A DNA stretch of 64,000 nucleotides from Acidovorax sp. 210-6 (GCF_010020825.1 NZ_JAACJE010000001.1:2914001-2978000); one strand, 5' to 3'. Counted from the stretch's first letter, positions 27,871 through 36,700 are shown. A program made the numbers and translations. The notes: a model not told the origin generated them from the sequence alone.

Positions 27871-29412
27871 TCACACTCTCCTCTCGGCGTTACGCCAGAA
27901 CTTATCCCTGATTTCGCGCTTGAGTACCTTGCCGGTGGCGCTGCGCGGCAGGTCGGTCCAGACCTCCACCGACTTGGGCGTCTTCACTCCGCCCAGTTGT
28001 TCGCGGCAGATGCGCAGCAGCGCATCCGAATCGACGGCCTGGCCTCTCTTGGGCTGCACCACCAGCTTGATCGCTTCGCCCCATTTTTCGTCGGGCACAC
28101 CGATGACCGCGCAGTCCTCGACTTCGGGCTGGGCGCAGACGACCGACTCGATCTCAGAGGGGTACACGTTGAAGCCCCCGGTGATGATCATGTCCTTGCT
28201 CCGGTCCACGATGTAGAGGTAGCCATCCTCGTCCAGATAGCCCACGTCGCCAGTGCGCAGCCAATCGCCATGCATCGCTTCCTGCGTGGCGGCGGCGTTC
28301 TTGTAGTAGCCCACCATCACCAAAGGGCCGCGCACCTCGATCTCACCCGTCTGCAAGCGCGGGACTTCGCAGCCATCGCTCCCCACGATGCGCAAATCCG
28401 TCAGGATGGTCGACTGCCCGCAACTGCGCATGCGCTTGTCCAGCGCCGGGTCTCCCGGCCGATGGTCTTGCGGCTTCAGGAACGTGCAGGTGGACGGCGC
28501 TTCGGTCTGCCCGTATCCCTGGGTCATGACCGGCCCGAAGACGGAAATAGCCTCCGCGATCTTCGCCTGCGCCGAAGGCGCGGCACCGTACACAAAGTAC
28601 TGCAGCGAGCTGTAATCGTGCTGGCGCACATGGGGATGCGCCAGCAGGGCATACAGCGCCGTAGGGGGCAGGAACAGGTGTGTGACCCGATGCTGCTCGA
28701 TGCTGCGCATGACTTTCTCGGCGTCGAACCCCTCCAGGATGACGTGTGTCGCACCCTGCGCGGTCAGGATGACCGAGAGAGCACCAGCGCCATGCGTCAG
28801 CGGAGCCACGACGAGATGAACGACCTGCCCCTGCGGCGGCAAGGCTGCGCTCAGGTTGGCGACCTGGGCAATCCAGTTCAAATTGCAGTGCATGACACCT
28901 TTGGGTCTGCCCGTGGTGCCCCCGGTCGGGAAGATGGACACCATGCGATCCGGACGAGCCTCTCTGGCCGGAGCCTGGCTGGCAGCCGTCTTGCACAGGC
29001 TCTTGAGCGAGTCTTCGCCAGGGCCATCGATGGACACGAAACGGATCGACCGCTTGGCCCGCTCCTTGTACGTTGCCGCCGCGTCGGCCAGCCGCGCATC
29101 GTAGAGGACCACGTCCACATCGAAGGATTCGAGAATGTGGATGTTTTCCTCCACGCCATTGCGCGCATTCAGCGGCACCCAGACAGCCCCTGCGCGGCTC
29201 ATGCCATAGATGCACTCCAGCACCGCGCAACTGTTGGGCGCGTAGATGGAGACCTTGGTGCCTTCGTCCACACCCAGCGATCGCAAGACATTGGCGATCC
29301 GGTGGCTGTTTTCATGGACTTGCGCGTAAGTCAGTTTCTCCCGCGCATCCAGGCAAAAAATCCGCTCCGGGTGCAACCGGTAGCCCTTGTCCAGATACTC
29401 AAAAATTTCCAC
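27871..29412 (-). CDS. Acyl-CoA synthetase (AMP-binding, class I adenylate-forming)
   Basis: 513-aa ligase that activates a carboxylic acid with ATP and CoA. Motifs: the P-loop FPTGGTTGRPKGVMH near residues 170-184, YGQTEAPS (A5), TGDVGYLDEDGYLYIVDRSK (A7/A8) and the C-terminal catalytic Lys in RSATGKVLKREIR. The length and the N-terminus MEIFEYLDKGYRLHPERIF fit the medium/long-chain or cyclic-acid ligases. It is the only intact CoA ligase in the window and sits with a TRAP importer, so it is the likely entry enzyme: imported acid to acyl-CoA. Confidence 0.93.
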   Translation of the reverse strand: MEIFEYLDKGYRLHPERIFCLDAREKLTYAQVHENSHRIANVLRSLGVDEGTKVSIYAPNSCAVLECIYGMSRAGAVWVPLNARNGVEENIHILESFDVDVVLYDARLADAAATYKERAKRSIRFVSIDGPGEDSLKSLCKTAASQAPAREARPDRMVSIFPTGGTTGRPKGVMHCNLNWIAQVANLSAALPPQGQVVHLVVAPLTHGAGALSVILTAQGATHVILEGFDAEKVMRSIEQHRVTHLFLPPTALYALLAHPHVRQHDYSSLQYFVYGAAPSAQAKIAEAISVFGPVMTQGYGQTEAPSTCTFLKPQDHRPGDPALDKRMRSCGQSTILTDLRIVGSDGCEVPRLQTGEIEVRGPLVMVGYYKNAAATQEAMHGDWLRTGDVGYLDEDGYLYIVDRSKDMIITGGFNVYPSEIESVVCAQPEVEDCAVIGVPDEKWGEAIKLVVQPKRGQAVDSDALLRICREQLGGVKTPKSVEVWTDLPRSATGKVLKREIRDKFWRNAERRV

Positions 29413-29427
29413 GACGCTTGTCCTTTC

Positions 29428-30675
29428 TCAGTTGCCCACGCGTTCCAGAATGGAGGCCACCGCCACGCCCTCCTCCACGCCCAGGAAGCCCCCGCCGTTC
29501 TCTTGCAGTGCAATGCGCGCGCCTTCCACCTGCCTGGGGCCGCACTGCCCGCGCAATTGCTGCGTCAGCTCGAAGATCTGGGCCAGACCGGTGGCGCCGA
29601 TGGGGTGCCCCCGGCATTCCAGTCCGCCCGAAGGATTGATCGGAATCCGGCCACCCAAGGTAGTGGCGCCCGATTCAGCCAGGATGCCGCCTTCGCCCAA
29701 TGGGCACAGCCCCAGCAGCTCGGTGATGAACAACTCGCCAAAGGCCGTGGCGTCATGCACTTCGACGACGTCGATATCCTGCGGCCCGATCCCAGCCACC
29801 TCGTACGCCTTGCGCGCAGCGCGGGTGGCAGCGTGTTGTTCGAGATCCTCCCAGGCGCGCTCCTTGCCAGACACGAGTTCGTAGGCGCTCACCTTGATCC
29901 GCGGCCCGCTCAGGCCCAGCCGCGCCGCGCCGCGCTCGGTACACAGAATGGCCGCCGCCGCGCCATCGGCGAACGGCGAGCACATCGGCACCGTCAAGGG
30001 ATAGCTCAGGGGACGTCCGGCCAGCACTTCCTCGACCGTGAACGGCTTGCGGAACTGCGCGCGGGGGTTGTGAACCGAGTGCCCGTGGTTCTTGGACGCG
30101 ATCACAGCCATCTGCCGCTGGGTCGAGCCGAAGCGCTGCATATGCGCGCGACACAGGGTGGCGTACAAGTCCATGAACGCCGTCCGGTGTCCAATCGCCG
30201 CCCCTTCGGGCGGGGGCGGCGCCCCCAGTCGGTCCATGCGCTGCATGGTGGCGGGCACATCGTGCACATCCATACCGCCCTTGAACATTTCCATCACACG
30301 CTGGTCATACAGCTCCTGGCCGTAGGTCATCTTTTCCACGCCGATGGCCAGTGCCACGTCGCCCGCGCCGGAGCGCAGGTATTGAAGCGCCAGCCAGACC
30401 GCCGTCGATGCCGAGGCGCAGGCATTCTCCATGTTGACGATGGGTATCGAGTCCAGCCCCGCAGCGCGCAGTGCGATCTGGCCCGCGATGTTGGCTTGCC
30501 CTTCCACTACGTCCTGACAGGCATTGGAGAAAAACGCGGCCTCGATGTGCTTCATTTCGGCACCGGCGTCGGCCAGCACCTCCCGCAACGCCTCGGCGGT
30601 CAATTGCTTTACGGAGACTTCCGGCCTTCTGGAGAAGACCGTCTGGGCAACGCCCGCGATATAGATAGGTTCCAT
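29428..30675 (-). CDS. Thiolase family protein (SCP-x/lipid-transfer type)
   Basis: 415-aa thiolase of the SCP-x-like branch. The nucleophile lies in NMENACASASTAVWL, the Asn/His region in VEVHDATAFGELF, and the His motif in GGLECRGHPIGATGLAQ. The C-terminal Cys of biosynthetic thiolases is absent (ENGGGFLGVEEGVAV), as usual for this branch. The ATG at 30675 has AAAAAGG seven bases upstream and begins at the conserved MEPIYIAG; the ATG at 30681 is too close to that site. The dctP stop is 2 bp upstream. It resembles the thiolase at 34665. Confidence 0.9.
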   Translation of the reverse strand: MEPIYIAGVAQTVFSRRPEVSVKQLTAEALREVLADAGAEMKHIEAAFFSNACQDVVEGQANIAGQIALRAAGLDSIPIVNMENACASASTAVWLALQYLRSGAGDVALAIGVEKMTYGQELYDQRVMEMFKGGMDVHDVPATMQRMDRLGAPPPPEGAAIGHRTAFMDLYATLCRAHMQRFGSTQRQMAVIASKNHGHSVHNPRAQFRKPFTVEEVLAGRPLSYPLTVPMCSPFADGAAAAILCTERGAARLGLSGPRIKVSAYELVSGKERAWEDLEQHAATRAARKAYEVAGIGPQDIDVVEVHDATAFGELFITELLGLCPLGEGGILAESGATTLGGRIPINPSGGLECRGHPIGATGLAQIFELTQQLRGQCGPRQVEGARIALQENGGGFLGVEEGVAVASILERVGN

Positions 30676-30677
30676 GG

Positions 30678-31712
30678 TCATACCTTTTTGGATGCTTGTG
30701 CGATGACTTCTTCGAGCTTGCCTACGAGTTGCGGATTGATGGTCGCCTTCCACTTGGCGTAGGGCCGCCGAACCAGGATCCGCCACTCGTCGAGTTCGGC
30801 GGGCGTCGGGATGTAGACATCCACGCCCGCACGGCGCAGCGCCTCTTCATCGGCCTGTTCATTGGCGCGGGTCAGCCGGGTGATTTCCTTCGCGGTGTCC
30901 TGCGCAGCTGCGCGGACGATCTTCTGATCCTCGGGACTCCAACTGGCCCATATGGGATTGGCGATGCTGATGTGCAGGAGCTCCGTGAATGCATTCCACT
31001 TGGTGACGTACTTCTGCCCCAGCGTGACCGCTTTGGCAGCGATCGCCTGTTCCTGCGTCAGCGTCACGCCGTCCACCGCATCGGACGCCAGCGCCGCCTG
31101 CGCCTCGGCCCAGGGCATGCTGGTGGGGTTGGCACCCAGGGCGTTCATGACGTCCTGGAACATGGGGCTGCCCACCACGCGGACTTTCAGCCCTGTCATG
31201 TCGGATGCCTTGGTCAGCCTGCGCTTGGAATTGAACAACTGGATGTAGCCGTACTCCGCGGACGCCAGGATTTCCATGCCCGCCTTGCTGCGCACGATGC
31301 CGTAGTAGTCCTCGGTCAGCACCTTGGACGCCAGGACCGCATCGACCTCCTTGCTGTTCGTCATCAGGAACGGCAGGGCGAACGCGGCCATGTCCTTGAC
31401 GGTGCCCGAATAGTTCACGCCGGTGCCGACGATGATGTCGATCGCCCCTTGCCGCAGCGCCACGAGTTCCCGATCCTGCTGGCCCTGCACCAGACTCGAA
31501 CCAGGGTACAGCTTGATGGCGATGCGGCCGGACGTGCGCTCCCGGACAGTGTTGGCGAACAGGTCGGCCATCTTGTACCAAAGCGGCCCCGGCGGGGAAA
31601 CCATGGAGAGGCGGTATTCCTTCTTGTATGAGGAACTTTGTGCGTGGCTGAGGCCGGGCATGGCCAAGCTGGCCGCAGCCGATGACAGGATCAAGTCGCG
31701 GCGTCGAATCAT
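30678..31712 (-). CDS. dctP: TRAP transporter substrate-binding protein (DctP family)
   Basis: 344-aa periplasmic receptor with a signal peptide (RRRDLILSSAAASLAMPGLSHA). Family segments are PPGPLWYKMADLFANTVRER, then IKLYPGSSLVQGQQDRELV and the conserved Arg region MTGLKVRVVGSPMFQDVMNA that binds a carboxylate. Together with the DctQ and DctM genes upstream it makes a complete TRAP importer, driven by an ion gradient. TRAP receptors nearly always bind organic acids, in agreement with the CoA ligase downstream in the same operon. Confidence 0.95.
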   Translation of the reverse strand: MIRRRDLILSSAAASLAMPGLSHAQSSSYKKEYRLSMVSPPGPLWYKMADLFANTVRERTSGRIAIKLYPGSSLVQGQQDRELVALRQGAIDIIVGTGVNYSGTVKDMAAFALPFLMTNSKEVDAVLASKVLTEDYYGIVRSKAGMEILASAEYGYIQLFNSKRRLTKASDMTGLKVRVVGSPMFQDVMNALGANPTSMPWAEAQAALASDAVDGVTLTQEQAIAAKAVTLGQKYVTKWNAFTELLHISIANPIWASWSPEDQKIVRAAAQDTAKEITRLTRANEQADEEALRRAGVDVYIPTPAELDEWRILVRRPYAKWKATINPQLVGKLEEVIAQASKKV

Positions 31713-31762
31713 AGGTGTCTCCTTTGGGGTTGAAAGTCAGGTTGGCGCATCAAAATCGCGCA

Positions 31763-33064
31763 TCAAAAGCCGCTGATCCGTGGCAGCCACAGGGCCAGTT
31801 GAGGCCAGAAAATGACTGCTGCGATGGCAGCGACGAAGCTCAGGAAGAACCAGCCGACCCAGCGGAACGTGGACTCGATGGGCACCTGGGCGATGCGGCA
31901 GGCCACCAGCAGGTTGACCGCGAGCGGCGGCGTAAACTGACCCAGGGCCATGACCATGGTCAACAGCACCGCGAACCACACCGGGTCCCAGCCGAAGTGC
32001 TTCACCAGCGGGGTCAGCAGCGGCAGGAACACCATGAAGACGGTCACGCCCTCCAGGAAGATGCTGATGACCTTGATGAGGATCAGCGTCAGAACGAGCG
32101 CCCCGATGGGGCCGAGGCCCAGTGAACTCAGCCAAGCAACGACAGGGTCGGCAACACCCAGCGTATTGATGCAGTAACCGAACACGCCGGTGAAGCCCAC
32201 GATAATCAGGATGACTGCGGAAATCTTCGCGCTCTCCGCGAAGATGTCGTAGAGGTCGGCCAACCCGATAGTTCGGTGGATAAAAATGCCGATGAAGAGC
32301 ACCCACACCGCAGCCACCACTGCTGCCTCCGTCGGCGTAAACAGGCCCGCGCGCATGCCCCCGAGGATCAGCACGGGCGTCACCAGCCCCCAGCTGGCTT
32401 CGCGCAGGCTTTTCCAGAAAGGGGGGCGCGGCAGCTTCGCCTCGACAGCGCCGAACTGGCGGTGCCGCGAGATGAGCCACGCGGGCAAGATCAAGGCCAG
32501 CCCGGCCAGCACGCCGGGAATCAGGCCCGCAGCGAACAGAGCTGGCAGCGAGACGCCCGGCACCATGACGCTGTAGATCACGAACGCGAGCGACGGAGGA
32601 ATGAGAATGTCGGTGGCCGTCGCCGAGCCGATAACCGTTGCGGAAAACGCAGGGGGATAGCCCGCGCTGCGCATCGCGCCCAACATGACGGCCCCGATGG
32701 CACCAGCAAGTGCCGCGCCCGATCCCGAAATGCCGCCCAACACCATGGCAACCAGGATGGCGGCGATCGGCAGCATGCCCGGCCCGCGCCCCAGCACTGC
32801 CATGGCGAACGTGACCATGCGGGACGCCACGCCGGAGCGGTCGAATGCACAGCCGACCAGAACGAACATCGGCAAGGCGAGCAGCGGGTACTTGGCGATG
32901 CTGGCATCGAAACTCTGCTGCAGTGTGTACAAACCCCACCAGGGCATGTCCGCCCCCATGAGAACGACCACCGCTGTACCGCTGAGTCCTAGGGAAAATG
33001 CGATCGGGACTCCAGCAAGCATCAGCCCGAAGAACAGCCCCAGGAGAACGATGGCTTCGGTCAC
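31763..33064 (-). CDS. dctM: TRAP transporter large permease (DctM family)
   Basis: 433-aa inner-membrane permease with about 12 hydrophobic segments. Family features include LLALPMFVLVGCAFDRSGVA, then GSGAALAGAIGAVMLGAM and FTPTEAAVVAAVWVLFIG. I chose the GTG at 33064 (VTEAIVLLGLFFGLMLAG) because it overlaps the DctQ stop as GTGA and begins just before the first helix. The upstream open frame yields a non-hydrophobic leader. It moves the substrate with Na+ or H+ together with DctQ. Confidence 0.93.
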   Translation of the reverse strand: MTEAIVLLGLFFGLMLAGVPIAFSLGLSGTAVVVLMGADMPWWGLYTLQQSFDASIAKYPLLALPMFVLVGCAFDRSGVASRMVTFAMAVLGRGPGMLPIAAILVAMVLGGISGSGAALAGAIGAVMLGAMRSAGYPPAFSATVIGSATATDILIPPSLAFVIYSVMVPGVSLPALFAAGLIPGVLAGLALILPAWLISRHRQFGAVEAKLPRPPFWKSLREASWGLVTPVLILGGMRAGLFTPTEAAVVAAVWVLFIGIFIHRTIGLADLYDIFAESAKISAVILIIVGFTGVFGYCINTLGVADPVVAWLSSLGLGPIGALVLTLILIKVISIFLEGVTVFMVFLPLLTPLVKHFGWDPVWFAVLLTMVMALGQFTPPLAVNLLVACRIAQVPIESTFRWVGWFFLSFVAAIAAVIFWPQLALWLPRISGF

Positions 33065-33570
33065 AGCTCGGCCTCCTGCGATGCCTTGGCAGTGCCTGCA
33101 CCTCGGCTCTTGCTCCAGTGTGCGCCGATGGCCCGCAGCGCCACCGGCACCGCCAGCACGCTCAGGATGCCCGTGTACCACCAGCGCGGCAGACCCAGGC
33201 CGGTAGAGGTCTCTTCAAACTGGAACTCTTGCCAGCCCGTCCGCGCCAGCAGCACGGCCAACAGCGCGAAGAGCAGCACGGTGGCGACCGTCGTCAGCCA
33301 GGCCAGCAGACGGCGGCGAACCGCGGAACCGCCTGCATAAAAAAACTCGATCCGGATATGCGCATCCTGGGCGGCGACGGCCGCAGTCCCCGCTAGCGCC
33401 AGGGCTACCAGCAGGAAGACCGAAAACTCCTCGGTCCACGCCAGGGATTGGCTGGTCACGTAGCGCGCGACCACATTGGTCAACGTGATCAGGAGCAGCA
33501 GCGCCATGATGACTGCGCCGAGCCGCTCCTCCAGAGCGTGTTTTTTCCGTGCAGTTTTTGATGCGCGCAT
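33061..33570 (-). CDS. dctQ: TRAP transporter small permease (DctQ family)
   Basis: 169-aa four-helix membrane protein. The helix-1 segment LEERLGAVIMALLLLITLTN and the motif SLAWTEEFSVFLLVALALAG are typical of DctQ. The likely start is the ATG at 33570 (MRASKTARKKH); an ATG at 33612 would place the start inside the operator array, so the shorter form fits better. It is first in the operon dctQ, dctM, dctP, thiolase, CoA ligase, SDR. The four-site array lies 7-74 bp upstream. Confidence 0.9.
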   Translation of the reverse strand: MRASKTARKKHALEERLGAVIMALLLLITLTNVVARYVTSQSLAWTEEFSVFLLVALALAGTAAVAAQDAHIRIEFFYAGGSAVRRRLLAWLTTVATVLLFALLAVLLARTGWQEFQFEETSTGLGLPRWWYTGILSVLAVPVALRAIGAHWSKSRGAGTAKASQEAEL

Positions 33571-33576
33571 TAGAAT

Positions 33577-33644
33577 GGTACTCCAGATGAATTTGGGATA
33601 CCATTTGGCCATCTCAGGGTACCAATGTCAATCAACTCGATACC
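33577..33644. promoter_or_regulatory. Array of four G(G/A)TAC(C/T) direct repeats, 20-21 bp apart
   Basis: Hexamers are GGTACT at 33577, GATACC at 33597, GGTACC at 33618 and GATACC at 33639, spaced 20, 21 and 21 bp. The array lies immediately upstream of dctQ and within the divergent region toward a TetR gene. It mirrors the array at 26733-26800. Sites close to the dctQ start suggest repression by blocking RNA polymerase. Confidence 0.68.
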
Positions 33645-33719
33645 GAGAAGCAGCTAGGACAAACCCTAGGAAGAGCTCCGTGAAGACAGCGGATACAACA
33701 CCGAAGAAGAGCTCCTAGT

Positions 33720-33725
33720 GGTACC
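33720..33725. promoter_or_regulatory. Single GGTACC site upstream of the TetR gene
   Basis: One GGTACC hexamer lies 46 bp before the TetR ATG at 33766, in the same intergenic region as the dctQ array. It would fit autoregulation if the TetR protein binds this hexamer. A lone six-base site is weak evidence. Confidence 0.35.
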
Positions 33726-33765
33726 GTTGAGCTTTATAAAGTTCTATCAACGATGGCCGCGACCA

Positions 33766-34404
33766 ATGAAAAAGTTTCTTGATGACGAGGCGTTCCATGC
33801 GGAACTGACCAACCTGTTTCTGTCGGAAGGCATGCGCGCACTCACCGTGGGAAGCATCGCTGCACGTCTGCGATGCTCTAGACGTCGCCTCTACGAGCTT
33901 GCGCAGACGAAGGAGGAGCTCTTTTGCCAAGTAACCCAGCGACACTTTGACACCGCGCTGGCGGCTGGTGACGCTGTGCTTGAGCACGCACAGGGCGACC
34001 TCGCCGAGATACTGACGCAGTATTTATGGGTTGGAGCAAAAGCAGGTGCTCAACTCAGCACGCCCTTCTTGGAGGATCTCGAAGCATTTCCCGAGGCCAA
34101 GAAGATCTTTGACAACTATCAGAATTTACGTGTCGCACACGCGCAAGGACTCATAGAACAAGGCATACGCCAGGGCATTTTTGTGCCTTGCCACACCTTG
34201 CTCGTCATTGAAGCCTTACGGTCGGCGGGGCAGAGATTGAGACATCCAGACTTCCTGACCCAAGCAGGCTTGACGATGGATCAAGCTTTTGAAGAGTTCT
34301 ACCGCATCTTCCTTGGCGGACTTCTAGCGCAACGCCCGGCCGGCGCCGCAAAGGAGCAGCAAACGCGACGTCAGCCAGCGAAGGCCCGCCAACAGGTGCA
34401 ATGA
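33766..34404 (+). CDS. TetR/AcrR family transcriptional regulator
   Basis: 212-aa regulator. The N-terminal helix-turn-helix is seen in LTVGSIAARLRCSRRRLYEL (residues about 23-42), followed by AQTKEELFCQV as in TetR proteins; the rest is a helical ligand-binding domain. I prefer the ATG at 33766 (MKKFLDDEAFHAEL). A GTG at 33718 would add 16 residues and overlap the GGTACC at 33720. The gene looks less GC-rich than its neighbours, which may mean later acquisition. It is divergent from the TRAP operon and probably controls it in response to an acyl-CoA or the free acid; not proven. Confidence 0.85.
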   Translation: MKKFLDDEAFHAELTNLFLSEGMRALTVGSIAARLRCSRRRLYELAQTKEELFCQVTQRHFDTALAAGDAVLEHAQGDLAEILTQYLWVGAKAGAQLSTPFLEDLEAFPEAKKIFDNYQNLRVAHAQGLIEQGIRQGIFVPCHTLLVIEALRSAGQRLRHPDFLTQAGLTMDQAFEEFYRIFLGGLLAQRPAGAAKEQQTRRQPAKARQQVQ

Positions 34405-34574
34405 AACGCTGGCTGCGCGCTACCAGTTCTGTCGCCGCTGCCGCCTCGGCCTCGACGTATACCTGGCCCTCGCCCTCGTCCACGCCCAGCATCTGGGCTG
34501 CGCGCATGCTTGGCGGGCACGCGGGGAGCGCTTGCTCGCCTACGCCAACACGGGGATTCACCTAGCTGGAATGC
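34405..34574. other. Intergenic stretch after the TetR gene, no recognised gene
   Basis: An ATG overlapping the TetR stop (34401) opens a 54-codon frame, and a minus-strand frame is also open, but neither resembles a family I know and composition alone explains them. It may be debris of a lost gene. Confidence 0.3.
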
Positions 34575-34606
34575 AGTAAATTTACTTTAGAGTAAGTTCA
34601 TTTACT
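34575..34606. promoter_or_regulatory. AGTAAA/TTTACT operator-like repeats upstream of thiolase operon
   Basis: A perfect 12-bp palindrome AGTAAATTTACT (34575-34586) is followed by AGTAAG at 34591 and TTTACT at 34601, so half-sites recur every 10 bp. The block is AT-rich within a GC-rich region and lies about 60-90 bp before the thiolase start at 34665. It is likely the regulated promoter of the plus-strand beta-oxidation operon, and differs from the GGTACC arrays. Confidence 0.5.
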
Positions 34607-34664
34607 TCATGCAATTTTCCATTGGTCTGGCATCCACCCTAGAACCACTTGCAGGAGACGCGCG

Positions 34665-35903
34665 TTGGAAGACATATTTATAGTTGGAGTGGGAATGACC
34701 CCATTCGGTCGGCATCCCGATAAGGACATCAAGCAGCTCACGCGCGAGGCGACCGGGGCCGCGCTTGTGGACGCGGGGATACGACAGGACGATCTGCAGG
34801 CCGCCTTTTTCGGCAATACCTCCCAAGGTCACATGGAGGGTCAGCACATGATCCGCGGGCAGATCGCCTTGCGCGCCATGGGGATCGGCCACATTCCCGT
34901 GGTGAACGTCGAGAACGCCTGTGCCAGCGGATCGTCCGCGTTCGTGCTGGCCTGCAACCATGTCCGTTCAGGTGCCGGCGATGTGGCGCTAGCCATCGGC
35001 GCGGAGAAGATGTTTTCCACCGACAAGCAGAAGATGTTCTCGGTCTTCGACAGCGCCTGGGATCTGTCCCGGGCTGCGGAGAATCGTGAGGAACTGATGA
35101 AGCTCGGGCGCGATGTGGCTGTGCCGGAGGGGACTACCTCGCCCCGACCTTACAGCGTGTTCATGGATGTGTACGCGGCATTTGCGCGATCCCACATGCG
35201 CACTTTCGGCACCACGCAGCGGCAGCTGGCGGCCGTCTCGGCCAAGAACCACGCGCACTCGGTGCATAACCCGCTGTCGCAGTACCAGATGGCCTACAGC
35301 ATTGAAGAAGTGCTGGCCGCGCCGCCGATCACCTATCCCTTGACCTTGCCGATGTGCTCGCCCGTTTCCGATGGTGCTGCTGCTGTCATCGTGTGCAACC
35401 AATCTGCGCTCAAGCGGCTGGGCATCGATACCAGCCGGGCGATCCGGGTGCTGGCCGCCCTGGCTCAAAGCGGATCGGCGCGCAGCGAGGACGACTATGC
35501 CAACCACTGCACGGCGTTGGCTGCACGCCGCGCCTATGAGCTCGCCGGTGTGGGGCCAAAGGACATCTCCGTGGCCGAAGTCCACGACGCGACAGCCATG
35601 GGTGAAATCATTCAGTCCGAAAACCTGGGCTTCTGCGAGTTCGGCCAGGGCGGTGTGATCGCCGAACGGGGCGACACCCGCATCGGCGGGCGCATTCCCA
35701 TCAATCCATCGGGCGGGCTGGAGTCCAAGGGCCATCCGGTCGGCGCGACGGGTCTGGCACAGGTGCACGAGCTGGTGACCCAGCTTCGCGGGCAGGCCGG
35801 CGCGCGGCAGGTCAAAGGTGCGCGCATTGCGTTGGCAGAAAACGGCGGTGGTCTCGAGGGCATTGAGGAAGCCATCGCCTGCATCACCATCCTGGCGCGC
35901 TGA
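34665..35903 (+). CDS. Thiolase family protein (SCP-x/lipid-transfer type)
   Basis: 412-aa thiolase. The nucleophilic Cys lies in NVENACASGSSAFVL, then VAEVHDATAMGEIIQSENLG and GGLESKGHPVGATGLAQ. The C-terminal region ENGGGLEGIEEAIACITIL lacks the classical CxGGGxGxA. The start is a TTG at 34665 with GGAGA eight bases upstream; the protein then begins MEDIFIVGVGMTPFG, the normal family N-terminus. No DUF35 partner gene lies beside it, so a true thiolase is more likely than an Ltp2-type aldolase. It is first of four plus-strand genes (thiolase, SDR, dehydrogenase, hydratase). Confidence 0.9.
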   Translation: MEDIFIVGVGMTPFGRHPDKDIKQLTREATGAALVDAGIRQDDLQAAFFGNTSQGHMEGQHMIRGQIALRAMGIGHIPVVNVENACASGSSAFVLACNHVRSGAGDVALAIGAEKMFSTDKQKMFSVFDSAWDLSRAAENREELMKLGRDVAVPEGTTSPRPYSVFMDVYAAFARSHMRTFGTTQRQLAAVSAKNHAHSVHNPLSQYQMAYSIEEVLAAPPITYPLTLPMCSPVSDGAAAVIVCNQSALKRLGIDTSRAIRVLAALAQSGSARSEDDYANHCTALAARRAYELAGVGPKDISVAEVHDATAMGEIIQSENLGFCEFGQGGVIAERGDTRIGGRIPINPSGGLESKGHPVGATGLAQVHELVTQLRGQAGARQVKGARIALAENGGGLEGIEEAIACITILAR

Positions 35904-35929
35904 GCGTCCTACTCAAAGAAGCAACCAAC

Positions 35930-36691
35930 ATGGATATCAAGAACACGGTGGCATTGGTGACCGGCGCTGGTTCAGGTCTTGGCCTGGCGACCTGCAAGGC
36001 CCTGGTCAATGCAGGTGCCAAGGTGATGGCTGTCGATCTGGACTACACCCGCCTGGTGCGCGAGATGGCGTCGCTGGGCGATAGCGTGCGCGCGCTGAAA
36101 GTGGATGTGGCCAACGACGCCAGTGTGAAGGTTGCTGTGGAGTTTGCAGTCAACACCTTTGGTGCGCTGCATGTGGCCGTGAACTGCGCAGGCATCCTGG
36201 GCCCGTGTAAAACCTTGTCCAAGGGTGAGCTGTTTCCACTGGATCTATGGGATCGGGTGATCGGTGTCAACCTCACCGGCACCTTCAACGTCATTCGTCA
36301 CGCGGCCCTGGCCATGTCGCAGAACGATGAGAACGCGGATGGCGAACGTGGCGTGATCATCAACACATCCTCGGGCGCGGCCTGGCAGGGACAGATGGGA
36401 CAGGCCGCTTATAGCGCCAGCAAAGCGGCCGTCATGGGCCTGACGCTTCCGGTGGCGCGAGACCTGGCGCAGCACGGAGTGCGAGTCGTCACGCTCGCCC
36501 CCGGTCTCTTTGAAACCGGCATGTCGGCGGGCATGCCGATCAAAGTGGCACAAAACATCATTGAAAAATTCATCCTGTTCCCCAACCGCATGGGGCAGGC
36601 GCAGGAGTTCTCGGCGCTGGTTCGCCATGTAGTGGAGAACGCCTATCTGAACGCCACCACGCTCAACATCGATGGTGGCGCCCGGCTTTAA
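35930..36691 (+). CDS. SDR, type-2 3-hydroxyacyl-CoA dehydrogenase-like
   Basis: 253-aa SDR with VTGAGSGLGLATCKAL at the N-terminus, NCAGILGPCKTLSKGE, then IINTSSGAAWQGQMGQAAYS with the YxxxK in AYSASKAAVMGLT. Overall it resembles the SDR at 1988-2770, though the loop insert is shorter. Expected to oxidise a 3-hydroxyacyl-CoA with NAD. It lies 26 bp after the thiolase and 9 bp before an acyl-CoA dehydrogenase. Confidence 0.9.
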   Translation: MDIKNTVALVTGAGSGLGLATCKALVNAGAKVMAVDLDYTRLVREMASLGDSVRALKVDVANDASVKVAVEFAVNTFGALHVAVNCAGILGPCKTLSKGELFPLDLWDRVIGVNLTGTFNVIRHAALAMSQNDENADGERGVIINTSSGAAWQGQMGQAAYSASKAAVMGLTLPVARDLAQHGVRVVTLAPGLFETGMSAGMPIKVAQNIIEKFILFPNRMGQAQEFSALVRHVVENAYLNATTLNIDGGARL

Positions 36692-36700
36692 GGATGAGCC

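Noticed and set aside
27841-30762. A 973-codon plus-strand open frame opposite the SDR, CoA ligase and thiolase genes
   Set aside because: It spans three well-supported minus-strand genes and shows no domain; a shadow of high GC.
34665-35903. Possible Ltp2-type steroid aldolase instead of thiolase
   Set aside because: Ltp2 works with a DUF35 partner, and none is encoded nearby; the thiolase nucleophile Cys is present in NVENACASGSS.
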